Shown: one piece after another, positions 34,897 to 45,962 of the stretch
How the letters are laid out: every line of letters begins with the position of its first letter
Position numbering within the stretch: position 1 is the stretch's first letter
Assembly (NCBI GenBank): GCA_000508865.1
Contig: BAHP02000073.1
Coordinates: forward strand, 1-48,439
Origin: Clostridiales bacterium VE202-01
GTDB lineage: Bacteria; Bacillota_I; Bacilli_A; Erysipelotrichales; Coprobacillaceae
Direction of reading: 5' to 3'
DNA length: 48,439 nucleotides
Position numbers and translations under genes: made by a program
Notes under the pieces: model-generated
Databases searched by the model: none
What the model saw: only the letters and a program-made list of their open reading frames with translations
Told to the model about the DNA's origin: nothing

Positions 34897-36246
34897 TTAT
34901 CTTTTTATAACAAATCCCTTTTCTTTCATCTTATTAACGATCTTACTTACATTTTCCAAACATTTTTCATCACTATCAGCTTCTACCATAACTCTAACTA
35001 CTGGCTCTGTTCCACTTTCACGAACTAAGACCCGACCATTATCACCTAGAGCAGCTTCCACTTCTGCAATCACAGCCTTTACATCAGGATCTTCTTGAGC
35101 TTCTTTTTTATCACGTACAGGAACATTTTTCATCAATTGAGGATAAATTGTAACTGGTTCAATCAATTGTGCAATTGTTCGTTTACTTTCAATTACAGCT
35201 TCCATTACTTTTAATGATGTCAAAATTCCATCACCAGTTGTTGCATGTTTAGAAAAAATAATATGTCCAGATTGTTCACCACCCAATACATGACCATTTT
35301 TCACCATGTTTTCATTAACGTATTTATCTCCAACCGCAGTTTTTTCATATTTAATTCCTTCTTTGTCAAATGCTTTATATAAACCTAAGTTAGACATAAT
35401 TGTTGTAACAACTGTATCATTAGCTAATTCCCCATGATCTTTTAAGTATTTTCCACAAACATATAAAATTAAATCACCATCAACAACGCGACCAAATTCA
35501 TCAACACAAATACAACGATCAGCATCACCATCATAGGCAAAACCAATATCTAAAGCATTTTCTTTAACATATTGCTGTAATACTTCAATATGTGTTGAAC
35601 CACAATTAGTATTAATATTCAAACCATCAGGATCACTATTAATTACATATGTTTTAGCTCCTAAAGCATCAAAAACACTTTTTGCAATTGCACTACTAGC
35701 ACCATTAGCACAATCTAATCCGACCCGATAATTTCTAAATGCTCTAGTTGGAATAGACATTAAATAGCCAATATAACGATTTCGCCCCATTGAATAATCT
35801 AAAGCACATCCGATCTCGTCTTTTGTTGCATATGGCAATTCATCAATCAATCCATCTATATACTGTTCAATTAAATTTTCAACTCTAGCATCCATTTTAT
35901 GACCATTGCCATCTAATATCTTTATTCCATTATCATAATATGGATTGTGTGAAGCTGAAATCATGATCCCACAGTCAAAATCTTCACTTGCCACTACATA
36001 TGAAACTGAAGGGGTCGTAGTTACATGTAATAAATAAACATCTGCACCACTTGCTGTAAGTCCTGATACTAAAGCATATTCAAGCATATATGAACTTCTT
36101 CTAGTATCCTTACCAATAGCAACTTTTGCTTTTCCATTTTGAGAATAGTACCATCCTAGATAGCGCCCTACTTTATAAGCATGTTCAACTGTTAAGTCAA
36201 CGTTTGCTTCCCCTCTAAATCCATCTGTTCCAAAATACTTACCCAT
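34897..36246 (-). CDS. glmM: Phosphoglucosamine mutase
   Basis: GlmM converts glucosamine-6-phosphate to glucosamine-1-phosphate for UDP-GlcNAc and peptidoglycan synthesis. The 449-aa enzyme has FGTDGFRGEAN, the phosphoserine loop MISASHNPYYDNGIKIL, the metal-binding DGDADR, GEQSGHII and the phosphate-binding RESGTEPVVRVM. Last gene of cdaA-cdaR-glmM, the classic Firmicutes operon in which GlmM can inhibit CdaA. The start has AGGAGG about ten bases upstream. Confidence 0.96.
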   Translation of the reverse strand: MGKYFGTDGFRGEANVDLTVEHAYKVGRYLGWYYSQNGKAKVAIGKDTRRSSYMLEYALVSGLTASGADVYLLHVTTTPSVSYVVASEDFDCGIMISASHNPYYDNGIKILDGNGHKMDARVENLIEQYIDGLIDELPYATKDEIGCALDYSMGRNRYIGYLMSIPTRAFRNYRVGLDCANGASSAIAKSVFDALGAKTYVINSDPDGLNINTNCGSTHIEVLQQYVKENALDIGFAYDGDADRCICVDEFGRVVDGDLILYVCGKYLKDHGELANDTVVTTIMSNLGLYKAFDKEGIKYEKTAVGDKYVNENMVKNGHVLGGEQSGHIIFSKHATTGDGILTSLKVMEAVIESKRTIAQLIEPVTIYPQLMKNVPVRDKKEAQEDPDVKAVIAEVEAALGDNGRVLVRESGTEPVVRVMVEADSDEKCLENVSKIVNKMKEKGFVIKR

Positions 36247-36259
36247 TACTTTTTTCCTC

Positions 36260-37675
36260 CTATTTTCTTAAAGTAATTGTTATTTTTTCAGGTGAGACTA
36301 ATTTATAGCTCAAATACCCTTTATTCGAAGTTAAATCTACTTTAACAGTATTAGTACCACTTTTCAAGTCTTCCAAGTTAATTATTGCATTAAAATCTGC
36401 AATTGATACTTCATTCAACTTTGCTTCTACAGCTTCTACTTCAACAGAGACCTTATCTTGTCCACTAGCAAAAGTCACTTTATAATTATTTTCATTATTA
36501 ATTATATTAATTGGGATATCTGTTATTGTTTTTTTCTCTGCAGGTGAAACACGTAAAGTTGCATCAACTGTATCAAAGGCCAGTTTGTTAATTTTTTCGG
36601 TTCCTGTAATTGCTAACTTTGTATAGCTTTTATCACTGCTTAATCCTGAAAGATCAATGGTTACATACACACTATCAACACTATTAAGCAATTCTTCTTT
36701 ACCATATATCTTAACTTTGTCTTTAGATAAAGTAATACTCTCTAAACCAAATCCGCTTTCAAATTGTCCTGTATATTGAGGAACGATCGGAACTTCTTTA
36801 CTATATGAAGAAACATCACATTGTACCTTGACTGTATTAGGAATAATCTCAACATCAAGTTTTTTACCACTTCGATCATAAGCATATATTTTTGCTTTTT
36901 TCTCAAAATCTTTTTTAACACCTTTTAAATCAATTGCTGCTCTAACTGTATTTATTTTACCAATCGTATCTTGAGAACCACGAACTTCAACTTGTTCATG
37001 TTCCATTGACTCTACAGAAACAGAATATTTACTATCCATCTCATCTTCATTGATAAAATTATATCCTAGTTCAAAAGTCTTTGTAACTTTTTGGGTAATT
37101 TTAACATTTACAGTTTGTGGAACGATCATTACTTGTAAATTACTAGAAAAGCCTTCACTTTTCAACTCTATAGTATGATCGCCTTCTCCAAGACCAGAGA
37201 AATCAGCAATAATTTTATAATTCTTAGCTATTTTGGCAGTGTAGATATCTAATGATGGACCTACTAAAGCTACATTTACAGTTGATGGCAGACCCACAAC
37301 ATCATAATCGTCCTGTAATCCTTGGACATCAATATTTACATCATTGATGTAATCACCCCCATTAGGTGTAGAAAAAATGTTATTTATACTACCATTTATT
37401 GTAAACAGTAACACTACTGCCATAATAAAAGATAAAATTTTCATTGAAAGATTGGATTGTAACATCCGATCTAAAAAAACATTTAAAGAATTGACTGTTT
37501 TATAAATAATTCCAAAAGCTTTATCTTTTACACTAAATGAATCTTCATTAATTTTAGTAACTACCGGTTTATCATTCTTTTTATTTTCAGATTTTTGGCG
37601 AGTTATAAAATTTAAAAAAAAGTCAGTTGTAGAATCCTTTTTTATTGATGGTTTTTGATTATCCTTTTTTGACAT
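36260..37675 (-). CDS. cdaR: CdaR, YbbR-domain regulator of diadenylate cyclase
   Basis: 471-aa membrane-anchored protein with one transmembrane helix (about 75-95) followed by extracytoplasmic YbbR repeats (VDIQGLQDDYDVVGLPSTV, VRGSQDTIGKINTVRAAIDL, YGKEELLNSVDSVYVTIDL, and a fourth). It partners CdaA and modulates its activity. ATG 37675 has GGATGGTG just upstream and overlaps cdaA by 17 bases; longer in-frame starts would overlap it much more. A cytoplasmic Lys-rich N-terminus of about 70 residues is longer than in B. subtilis CdaR. Confidence 0.92.
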   Translation of the reverse strand: MSKKDNQKPSIKKDSTTDFFLNFITRQKSENKKNDKPVVTKINEDSFSVKDKAFGIIYKTVNSLNVFLDRMLQSNLSMKILSFIMAVVLLFTINGSINNIFSTPNGGDYINDVNIDVQGLQDDYDVVGLPSTVNVALVGPSLDIYTAKIAKNYKIIADFSGLGEGDHTIELKSEGFSSNLQVMIVPQTVNVKITQKVTKTFELGYNFINEDEMDSKYSVSVESMEHEQVEVRGSQDTIGKINTVRAAIDLKGVKKDFEKKAKIYAYDRSGKKLDVEIIPNTVKVQCDVSSYSKEVPIVPQYTGQFESGFGLESITLSKDKVKIYGKEELLNSVDSVYVTIDLSGLSSDKSYTKLAITGTEKINKLAFDTVDATLRVSPAEKKTITDIPINIINNENNYKVTFASGQDKVSVEVEAVEAKLNEVSIADFNAIINLEDLKSGTNTVKVDLTSNKGYLSYKLVSPEKITITLRK

Positions 37676-38486
37676 CTTTTTCACCATCCTTTTCTTTTGT
37701 ATTAAACCAATCCAGCTCATTAACCAAAGAAGCACGTAACTCTTTGCGTGGAATTTTCCGCAATTTTCCATCAGTTGCAAATGAAATCGTTCCTGTCTCT
37801 TCAGATACAACGACTGTCAAAGAATCCGTTATTTCACTAATTCCTAACGCTGCTCGGTGTCTTGCTCCATACAATGGGCTTAATTCCTGATTCGTTGGGG
37901 GATAAAAAGCCGCTGCACATACCACACGATCATCTTTTATGATCGTTGCCCCATCATGTAACGGCGTTCCTTCCCAAAATATCGTTGTAAATAACTCTGC
38001 TTTTATATCAGCGTTTATTCTTGTCCCAGTATTGATATAATCAATTAAAGTATGTTCTCTTTCAAATGTGATCAACGCTCCAGTTTGATCCTCAGACAAC
38101 TTTGTAATAGCACTAACTAATTCATCCATTAATCGTTCTTTTTCGTCATCTGTCAAATTATTATGTTTAATCTCTAATTTAGTTCTTCCGATCTTTTCTA
38201 ATAGACCTCTAATTTCAGGCTGAAATACTATAATAACCGCAATCACTCCCCAAGTAAGTACAGTATCAACTAAATAGTCCATTGCACTTAGACCTAGTAA
38301 ACTTGTAAACATTTTCAAAATTAAAATCAACAATACCCCTTTAAACAGTTGCATTGTTCGCATATTTTGTCTCATCATTGAAACCAGTACATAAATAACG
38401 TACCAGACTAAAATTAAATCAATAATTGTTCTAACCACATTAAATATTGAACTTAAATTAAATGTAATTGCAGAAACAATTGGCAT
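37659..38486 (-). CDS. cdaA: Diadenylate cyclase CdaA
   Basis: Membrane diadenylate cyclase that makes c-di-AMP from two ATP. Three transmembrane helices in the first ~95 residues, then the DAC domain with TPLHDGATII (catalytic DGA) and GARHRAALG (RHR nucleotide-binding motif). ATG 38486 has GAAGGTG before it; an in-frame GTG nine bases upstream is less likely. 275 aa, normal length. First gene of the cdaA-cdaR-glmM operon. Confidence 0.95.
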   Translation of the reverse strand: MPIVSAITFNLSSIFNVVRTIIDLILVWYVIYVLVSMMRQNMRTMQLFKGVLLILILKMFTSLLGLSAMDYLVDTVLTWGVIAVIIVFQPEIRGLLEKIGRTKLEIKHNNLTDDEKERLMDELVSAITKLSEDQTGALITFEREHTLIDYINTGTRINADIKAELFTTIFWEGTPLHDGATIIKDDRVVCAAAFYPPTNQELSPLYGARHRAALGISEITDSLTVVVSEETGTISFATDGKLRKIPRKELRASLVNELDWFNTKEKDGEKDVKKG

Positions 38487-38756
38487 CAAATACACCTTCT
38501 TTCATGGTCTATTATAACATTAACATTTATAAATTAAAAATCTTTTATCATATATTTAAGATTCTTTAAGTCGGCAAATTACAACAATTTTATTTAGTTA
38601 TAAACTTACTATAACAGTTTATATCAAAGCAGCTTTTAATATACGATCTAGCATTAACTACAAATGTTTCTAATTAACAATGCAGCATTTTTTTACATTT
38701 TTCTATTAACATTGGATTAAATTAAGTTTATACTATTTATGGTAGGAGGTAATAAA
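38487..38756. promoter_or_regulatory. Divergent intergenic region between cdaA and ferritin, with the ferritin promoter
   Basis: TTAACA (38706-38711), 17-bp spacer and TATACT (38729-38734) precede the ferritin gene by 22 bases. No Fur-like or riboswitch structure is evident. No promoter for cdaA is convincing, and nothing else was found in these 270 bases. Confidence 0.55.
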
Positions 38757-39269
38757 ATGTTAGATAAAAAAATAGTTGAATTATTAAACGATCAAGTTAA
38801 TAAAGAATTTTATTCTGCATATCTTTATTTAGATTTCGCAAATTTTTATAAAGATAAAGGATTAGATGGTTTTGCAAATTGGTATAATATCCAAGCTCAG
38901 GAAGAAAGAGATCATGCGATGTTATTTGTTCAATATTTACAAAACAACAATGAAAGAGTAATCTTAGAAGCTATTGACAAGCCTGATAAAAATCTTAATG
39001 CCTTAAAAGATCCTTTGGTTGAGGGATTAGAACACGAGGAATATGTAACTAGTTTAATTCATAATCTTTATGATGCTGCTTATTCAATCAAAGATTTTAG
39101 AACGATGCAATTCCTTGATTGGTTTGTTAAAGAACAAGGTGAAGAAGAAACTAATGCTAATGATATGATTACTAAATTCGATTTATTTGGAAATGATCCT
39201 AAAGGATTATACATGCTTGATAGTGAATTAGCTAATCGTGTATATAGCGCTCCTTCTTTAACACTATAA
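38757..39269 (+). CDS. ftnA: Bacterial non-haem ferritin
   Basis: Iron-storage ferritin (FtnA type), 170 aa in the four-helix fold. Ferroxidase-site signatures are visible: KEFYSAYLYLDFANFY with Glu in helix A, QAQEERDHAMLF (Glu and His in helix B) and KEQGEEETNA in helix D; LDSELANR closes the chain. The start is ATG 38757, six bases after GTAGGAGGT; an in-frame ATG 18 bases earlier overlaps that site. It stands alone with its own promoter and terminator. Confidence 0.93.
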   Translation: MLDKKIVELLNDQVNKEFYSAYLYLDFANFYKDKGLDGFANWYNIQAQEERDHAMLFVQYLQNNNERVILEAIDKPDKNLNALKDPLVEGLEHEEYVTSLIHNLYDAAYSIKDFRTMQFLDWFVKEQGEEETNANDMITKFDLFGNDPKGLYMLDSELANRVYSAPSLTL

Positions 39270-39276
39270 AAAATGA

Positions 39277-39330
39277 AAAGATGTAATTCTTAGCTTAGTT
39301 AGATAAACTATATTGGAATTACATCTTTTT
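39277..39330 (+). terminator. Terminator of the ferritin gene
   Basis: AAAAGATGTAATTC (from 39276) pairs with GAATTACATCTTTT (39316-39329), with a long AT-rich loop, and is followed by T and A residues. Confidence 0.7.
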
Positions 39331-39454
39331 AAATACTAATTTTTATTCATATTATCTTCTTTTCACAAATTACATATACACTATCATAAAATTTATTATA
39401 GTTCTTGATTTTTACATCTAAATATTATAATCCCGAATTCGACAGTTACTTTAG

Positions 39455-39541
39455 CTAATAATATTCTCTATCTAAATTCAGCCTGAATACTTCAGTCAAC
39501 GCTTCGCGGATTATTATTAGATGATACGATAAATATTCCAT
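39455..39541 (-). CDS. Possible 28-residue small ORF
   Basis: In the 345-bp gap before gltD, a frame of 28 codons (MEYLSYHLIIIREALTEVF...) ends at TAG 39455 and has GGGAGG eight bases before its ATG at 39541. The rest of the gap is AT-rich with no other feature. A genuine peptide or the remnant of a longer gene are both possible; composition gives no decision. Confidence 0.3.
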   Translation of the reverse strand: MEYLSYHLIIIREALTEVFRLNLDREYY

Positions 39542-39641
39542 TTATTGTTACCTCCCTAAATAAAGATGATCATCCATAAAAATCATACCATTAAACAATA
39601 ATAAAATAATCTCAAATTAATCTTATCTTTATCACAAAATT

Positions 39642-39672
39642 AAAAATGTCTGTGAAAAATACAGACATTTTT
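39642..39672. terminator. Terminator of gltBD
   Basis: A 12-bp perfect stem AAAAATGTCTGT / ACAGACATTTTT (39642-39653, 39661-39672), 7-nt loop, a few bases beyond the gltD stop on the minus strand. Confidence 0.85.
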
Positions 39673-39676
39673 ATAA

Positions 39677-41158
39677 TTATAAATTACTATATCCCATTAA
39701 ATCTATATCTACAGCTCTAGCAACTTCTCGTCCCTCTCTAATTGCCCAAACAACTAAAGATTGACCTCGACGCATATCACCTGCAACATATAAATTTTTA
39801 ATATTTGTTTGGTAATTGTGATTACTTACAACATTACCGCGGGGATTTAAAGAAACGTTAAACGCTTTTGCCACATGATCTTCGCATCCCACAAATCCAG
39901 CTGAAATTAAAACTAAATCAGCAGGAATAACTTTTTCACTACCAGCTACGGGTACCATTTCTACCCGTTTAGTTGTTTTATTTTCTTTTGGCTCCAACGA
40001 CACAATTACAGCTTGTTTTACATGTCCATCTTTATCTAAAACAAACTCTTTAACAGTAGTTTGATAAATACGCGGATCTTGATTGAAAACAGCAATACTT
40101 TCTTCTTGACCATAATCTGTTTTCTTGACCCTTGGCCATTGCGGCCAAGGATTATTCTCACTTCTAATTTCTGGTAATTCAGGCATCATTTCTAATTGAG
40201 TAACACTTTTACAGCCTAGACGAATCGCACTACCAACACAATCATTACCTGTATCTCCCCCACCAATTACAAGTACATGTTTATCTTTTGTAGAAGCAAA
40301 ATTTTTATCTTTTAAATCACTATTTAATAAAGACTTAGTTACAGCCGTTAAATAGTCAACAGCCATCAAGATTCCTTTACCTTTACGCCCTGGAACATCA
40401 ATATCTCGCGGTTTACGAGCACCACAAGCTAAAATTACTCGATCAAAATTATCTAATAATTCTTTAACCTGTTTTCTATCTTCAATTGCACAATTAGTTT
40501 TAAAAGTAACACCTTCAGCTTTCATGATACTGATGCGACAATCTATAACACTTTTTTCTAATTTCATATTAGGGATACCATACATTAATAATCCCCCTAT
40601 CCGATCATCACGTTCAAAAACTGTTACTTGATAACCGCGCTTATTTAATTGGTCAGCAGCAGTTAAACCAGCAGGTCCTGATCCAACAATCGCAATTTTT
40701 TTATCAATACGATGAGTTGGTGGACAGGGTTTCATCAAACCTTTAGCGTACGCATCCTCAATAATTCCATGCTCATTTTCTTTAACAGTTACAGGTTCAC
40801 CATTTAATCCACATATACAAGCTGCCTCACACAATGCTGGACATACTCTTGAAGTAAATTCCGGAAAATTATTAGTCTTTAATAATCTGCTTAGTGCCTG
40901 TTTATAATTATTATGATAAACAAGATCATTCCATTCAGGAATCAAGTTATTTAACGGACAGCCAGAAACCATACCTTCTAGTTCTTTTCCAGACTGGCAA
41001 AATGGTACACCACAATCCATGCAACGCGCTCCTTGACAAGCCTGTTCATCTTTACTTAAATGCTTATGAAACTCATTAAAATTTTGAATTCTTTTCTTTG
41101 GTTCAACCGCTTTGCTTACTTGACGGTCAATTTCTAAAAATCCAGTTGGTTTACCCAT
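39677..41158 (-). CDS. gltD: Glutamate synthase small subunit
   Basis: NADPH-oxidising beta subunit of GOGAT, 493 aa. N-terminal cluster cysteines lie in CMDCGVPFC, GCPLNN and CPALCEAACICGLNG; FAD site AIVGSGPAGLTAADQLNKRG; NADPH site VIGGGDTGNDCVGSAIRLG; the C-terminal GDMRRGQSLVVWAIREGR is the family signature. It follows gltB after two bases with AAAGGGGGCA as its ribosome binding site, and supplies electrons to GltB for glutamate formation from glutamine and 2-oxoglutarate. Confidence 0.95.
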   Translation of the reverse strand: MGKPTGFLEIDRQVSKAVEPKKRIQNFNEFHKHLSKDEQACQGARCMDCGVPFCQSGKELEGMVSGCPLNNLIPEWNDLVYHNNYKQALSRLLKTNNFPEFTSRVCPALCEAACICGLNGEPVTVKENEHGIIEDAYAKGLMKPCPPTHRIDKKIAIVGSGPAGLTAADQLNKRGYQVTVFERDDRIGGLLMYGIPNMKLEKSVIDCRISIMKAEGVTFKTNCAIEDRKQVKELLDNFDRVILACGARKPRDIDVPGRKGKGILMAVDYLTAVTKSLLNSDLKDKNFASTKDKHVLVIGGGDTGNDCVGSAIRLGCKSVTQLEMMPELPEIRSENNPWPQWPRVKKTDYGQEESIAVFNQDPRIYQTTVKEFVLDKDGHVKQAVIVSLEPKENKTTKRVEMVPVAGSEKVIPADLVLISAGFVGCEDHVAKAFNVSLNPRGNVVSNHNYQTNIKNLYVAGDMRRGQSLVVWAIREGREVARAVDIDLMGYSNL

Positions 41159-41160
41159 GG

Positions 41161-44100
41161 TTATGCCCCCTTTCTAGCTTCGTTAAATGCTTCAACTTTA
41201 GCCTGTTCACTGCTTAAGCCTTGTTTTTCATAATATTTAATCAACTCGATCATATGTTTATAATCGTGTGGTACAACTTTTTTAAATAATGATACTTGTT
41301 CGCCAAAATTATCTAAAATTTTCTTAGCAACATTAGATCTAGTGTGATCATAATGTTTCTGAACAATTCTTCTTAACTCTTCTTCATCATATTTACTAGT
41401 CACTGTAGTATATGATACTAGCTCTTTATTAATACGAGCATATAAGCGATTGTTTGGATCATAGACATAGGCAATTCCGCCAGACATTCCGGCTGCAAAA
41501 TTTCGTCCTGTTTCACCAAGTACAACTACAAGCCCCCCTGTCATATATTCAAGGCCATGATCTCCAACACCTTCAACAACAGCAGTCGCTCCAGAATTTC
41601 TTACCGCAAAACGCTCACCAGCAACACCGTTAATATATACTTCACCAGATGTTGCTCCATATAAAGCAACATTTCCCACAATTATATTTTCTTCAGCTTT
41701 AAAATTTGAATTCTCTGGTGGAACTACTACTAATTTTCCACCTGATAATCCCTTACCAAAATAATCATTACTATCACCATGAAGTGATAATGTTAAACCA
41801 TTTGGAATAAAGGCTCCAAAACTTTGTCCTCCAGAACCATAACAGTTTACTTTAAATGTATCATCATCTAAAGTATCTTTATATCGTTTTGTAATCTCTG
41901 AACCAAATAGGGTTCCTAATGTTCGATCTATATTAGTTATATCAACATGAATCTCTTTGCTTTGATTATTTTCTAAAGCCACTTTAAACTCTTTTAATAA
42001 AACTGTTGTATCTTTAACTTTTTCTAATTCAAAATCATAACTATTTTTTGGATTATGATGAGTTTCTTTAGCTTTTATAAATGGATTATTAATAACTCGT
42101 GATAAATCAATATTATTAACACCCTGGCGTACTTCTAATAAATCACTACGTCCAACCATTTCATCAATTGTTTTAAAACCAAGCTGAGCCATGTATTCTC
42201 GCAACTCTTGAGCAATAAAACGCATAAAGTTTTCAACATATTCAGGCTTTCCAGTAAATCGTTTTCTTAAGATTGGATTTTGCGTAGCCACACCTACTGG
42301 ACATGTATCCAAGTTACAAACACGCATCATTACACATCCCATCGTTACAAGAGGAGCTGTAGCAAAACCGTATTCTTCTGCTCCTAACAAGGTTGCAATC
42401 GCTAAGTCACGACCAGTCATTAGTTTTCCATCTGTTTCTAAAACTACGCGACCCCGTAAATCATTCATAATTAAAGTTTGATGAGCTTCAGCCAACCCTA
42501 GTTCCCAAGGTAATCCTGCATTATACACTGAGTTTCTAGGTGCTGCTCCAGTTCCTCCATCATAACCAGAAATCAAAATAACTCCTGCTCCCGCTTTTGC
42601 AACCCCAGCAGCTACTGTACCAACTCCAGCTTCAGATACTAATTTAACAGAAATTCGCGCATCTTTATTAGAATTCTTTAAGTCATAAATTAATTGTGCT
42701 AAATCCTCAATTGAATAAATATCATGATGTGGTGGTGGTGAAATAAGCCCTACTCCCGGCGTACTATGACGAGTTTTAGCAACCCATGGATAGACTTTAC
42801 CTGCTGGTAATTGTCCACCTTCACCAGGTTTAGCTCCTTGAGCCATCTTGATTTGTATTTCTTTAGCTGAACATAAATATTCAGAAGTAACCCCAAAGCG
42901 TCCTGAAGCAACTTGTTTAATCGCTGAGCATCTACTATCACCATTGTTATCAGGAATAAAACGTTCTGGATCTTCGCCACCTTCACCACTGTTTGATTTA
43001 CCTTTCAAACGATTCATGGCAATTGCCATTGTTTCGTGAGCCTCTTTAGAAATTGATCCATAAGACATTGCTCCTGTTTTAAAACGCTGAACAATACTAT
43101 CGACACTTTCTACTTCATCGATTGAAATAGCTTTAGTTTTCTTGAATTGCAATAAACCACGAAGATTTAAATCTTTTCCTTCTTCATCGATCATCGCTGA
43201 ATATTCTTTAAATAATTTATAATCACCATTACGAGTAGCTAATTGTAATTTATGAATAGTCTGAGGATTATACAAGTGTTCTTCTTTACCACTGCGTTCT
43301 TTATGATCACCACGACTATCTAATGTAATATCAACATCTAATCCTAAAGGATCATAAACTTTACTATGACGATAGTCAACATCATCTTCAATATCTTTGA
43401 TCGTCTTTCCTTCTATTCTCGTTACTGTTTTAGGGAAATATTTATCAACAAAATCTTTAGCTAGACCAATTGCTTCAAAATTTTGTGAACCACGATATGA
43501 TTGAATCGTTGAAATTCCCATTTTAGAAGCGATCTTAACTATTCCATGCAAAATACCATCATTATAATCTTCAACAGCAGCGTAGTAATCTTTATCCAAT
43601 AAACCTTCATCGACTAATTCAAAAATCGTATCTTGGGCTAAATAACCATTAACTGCACTAGCACCGTATCCAATTAAAGTTGCGTAGTGATGAACCTCTC
43701 GTGGTTCTCCTGATTCCAAGATCAAAGCCACAGACATTCTTTTTTTAGTATTTACTAAATGTTGATTCATCGCAGCAACTGCTAATAAAGAAGGAATTGG
43801 AACATGATTTTCATCAACACCACGATCTGATAAAATTAAAATATTAGCTCCAGCATGATATGCTTTATCAGCTTCGACAAATAATTTATCTAAGGCTTTT
43901 TCAAGTGAAGTATTTTTATAATATAAAATTGATAAAACGGCTACTTTAAAACCTTCTTTTTTAATATTCTTGATTTTTAATAGATCTGTATTGCTTAAGA
44001 TTGGATGATCAATTTTTAATAACCGACAATTTTTCTCATTATCTGTCAAAATATTTCCCTCTGTTCCAATACATAATGCCGTAGATGTAATAATTTCTTC

Positions 44101-45671
44101 ACGAATCGCATCGATTGGTGGATTAGTAACCTGCGCAAATAACTGTTTAAAATAGTTAAATAGTGGCGGATGCTGTTTTGATAATACTGCAAGTGGTGAA
44201 TCATTCCCCATAGCTACAACTTCTTCACTACCATCAAGCGCCATCTTTTTGATATATGTGTTGACATCTTCATAACTATATCCATAAACTTTTTGTAATT
44301 TAGTTAACTCATCTCCCTGATATCTTTCTACTCGAGCATTTGGGATTCGCATATCTTTTAACTTAATTAAATTACTTTCTAACCACTCTCCATATGGTTG
44401 TTTATGTGCATAACTTTCCTTTAAATCATCATCTTCAATTAATTTACCAGCTTTTGTATCCACTAATAACATTTTACCAGGACGCAAACGATCTTTTACA
44501 ACAATATCCTCAGCAGGAATATCTAATGCTCCTACTTCTGAAGACAAAATTAAGTAGTCATCGCGAGTAATATAGTAACGTGATGGTCTTAATCCATTAC
44601 GATCAAGTACTGCCCCCATAACTTCTCCATCACTAAATAGAATTGAAGCAGGTCCATCCCATGTTCCATTAATGTTGAGTTATATTCATAGAAATCTTTC
44701 TTAGATTGTGACATACTTTTATCATTATCATATGGTTCAGGAATACACATCATCACAGCACGAGGCAACTCCATACCTGACATTACTAAAAATTCTAAAG
44801 TATTATCTAGCATTGCGGAATCTGAACCGTTGATATCAACAACAGGATACACTTTATTAGTATCTAATAAATCTGTATTCATAATTTCTTCACGACATAA
44901 CATATTATTTGCATTACCTTTGATCGTGTTGATTTCCCCATTATGAACAATGAAACGATTTGGATGCGCTCTTTGCCAAGATGGCATAGTATTAGTAGAG
45001 AAACGTGAATGTACTAGTGCTATTGCACTTTTATATTCTTCATCTTGAAGATCCTTAAAAAATGAACGTAATTGTCCTACTAAAAACATTCCTTTATATA
45101 CAATTGTTCGTGATGAAAAAGAACATACATAAGTATCATTGAAATTACTTTGTTCAAATATTCTTCGTACTTGATAAAGCATCCTATCGAATTGGATACC
45201 TTTTTCAACACCATGCGGTTTTTTAATAAAACATTGCCAAATAGAAGGCATTGCATCGAGTGCCTTTTTTCCTAATACTTTAGGTACAGTTGGAACTTCA
45301 CGCCATCCAATAAATTCCATTCCTTCTTTAGAAACAATTGTCTCTAACATTTTTTTAACACGATTACGAAGGTGTTCATCTGTTGGCATGAATAACATTC
45401 CTACTCCAAATTTTCCTTCTTGTGGTAATGTGAATTGTGTAATTGATTTTTTAAAATAACTGTATGGTACTTGAGTCAAGATTCCCACTCCATCACCAGT
45501 TTCACCAGCTGCATCTTTACCAGCACGATGTTCTAATTGTTCAACGATCTTTAATGCATTGCTAACGGTAATATGCGTTTTAACACCTTTAATATTAACA
45601 ACTGCACCAATCCCGCAATTGTCATGTTCAAAAGATTTGTCATATAATCCTAGATTTTCATTCTCTTTCAT
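41161..45671 (-). pseudogene. gltB: Glutamate synthase large subunit, one frameshift
   Basis: Alpha subunit of GOGAT. The first frame from ATG 45671 (AAAGGGGGAACC before it) has DNCGIGAVVN, in which Cys is the mature N-terminus and nucleophile of the glutaminase domain, and runs to YNSTLME at ~44663. There one C is missing (GAACATGGGATGG for GAACCATGGGATGG), and the second frame continues with MGAVLDRNGLRPSRY through the FMN/Fe-S synthase domain (SRCSAIKQVASGRFGV, GAKPGEGGQLPAGK, CNLDTCPVGVATQ with cluster cysteines) and the C-terminal glycine-rich domain. The corrected length is 1503 aa, normal for GltB. Read as it stands the gene is broken. Confidence 0.88.
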
Positions 45672-45698
45672 ATAGGTTCCCCCTTTTAGTGTAGACTC

Positions 45699-45727
45699 AT
45701 AATACACTATTTAGACAATTGTGTAAA
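45699..45727 (-). promoter_or_regulatory. Promoter of gltBD
   Basis: On the minus strand TTTACA (45722-45727) and TATTAT (45699-45704) are exactly 17 bp apart, about 30 bases before the gltB start. The adjoining 45730-45900 is about 85 % A+T with no gene. Confidence 0.65.
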
Positions 45728-45909
45728 GAGATGTTTACTTTTTAGCTTTTTACTAAATTTTTTGATATTTTTTAAAATAAAACCTTTGAAAATACCCTTT
45801 TTTGGTCTAAAAATGATAAATTTTATGTTTTGTAATAATATAATTTTACTATTTTAATAAATTTTTCTAATATTTTTTTTTAATTTTTTTTCAATTTATT
45901 ACAAAATTC

Positions 45910-45937
45910 TTGAAAACAGCTACAAAAAGAGTAATAT
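45910..45937 (+). promoter_or_regulatory. Promoter of pduL
   Basis: TTGAAA (45910-45915), 16-bp spacer and TAATAT (45932-45937), about 26 bases before the start. AAAGGAGAATAATT is the ribosome binding site. Confidence 0.5.
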
Positions 45938-45962
45938 ATATAAAGGAAAAAGGAGAATAATT

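Noticed and set aside
42750-43039. Frames on both strands inside gltB
   Set aside because: Shadow frames of the synthase domain with no ribosome binding site.
45730-45960. Replication-origin-like AT-rich stretch before pduL
   Set aside because: No DnaA-box cluster (TTATCCACA) and no dnaA or dnaN nearby; AT-rich promoter DNA is enough to explain it.
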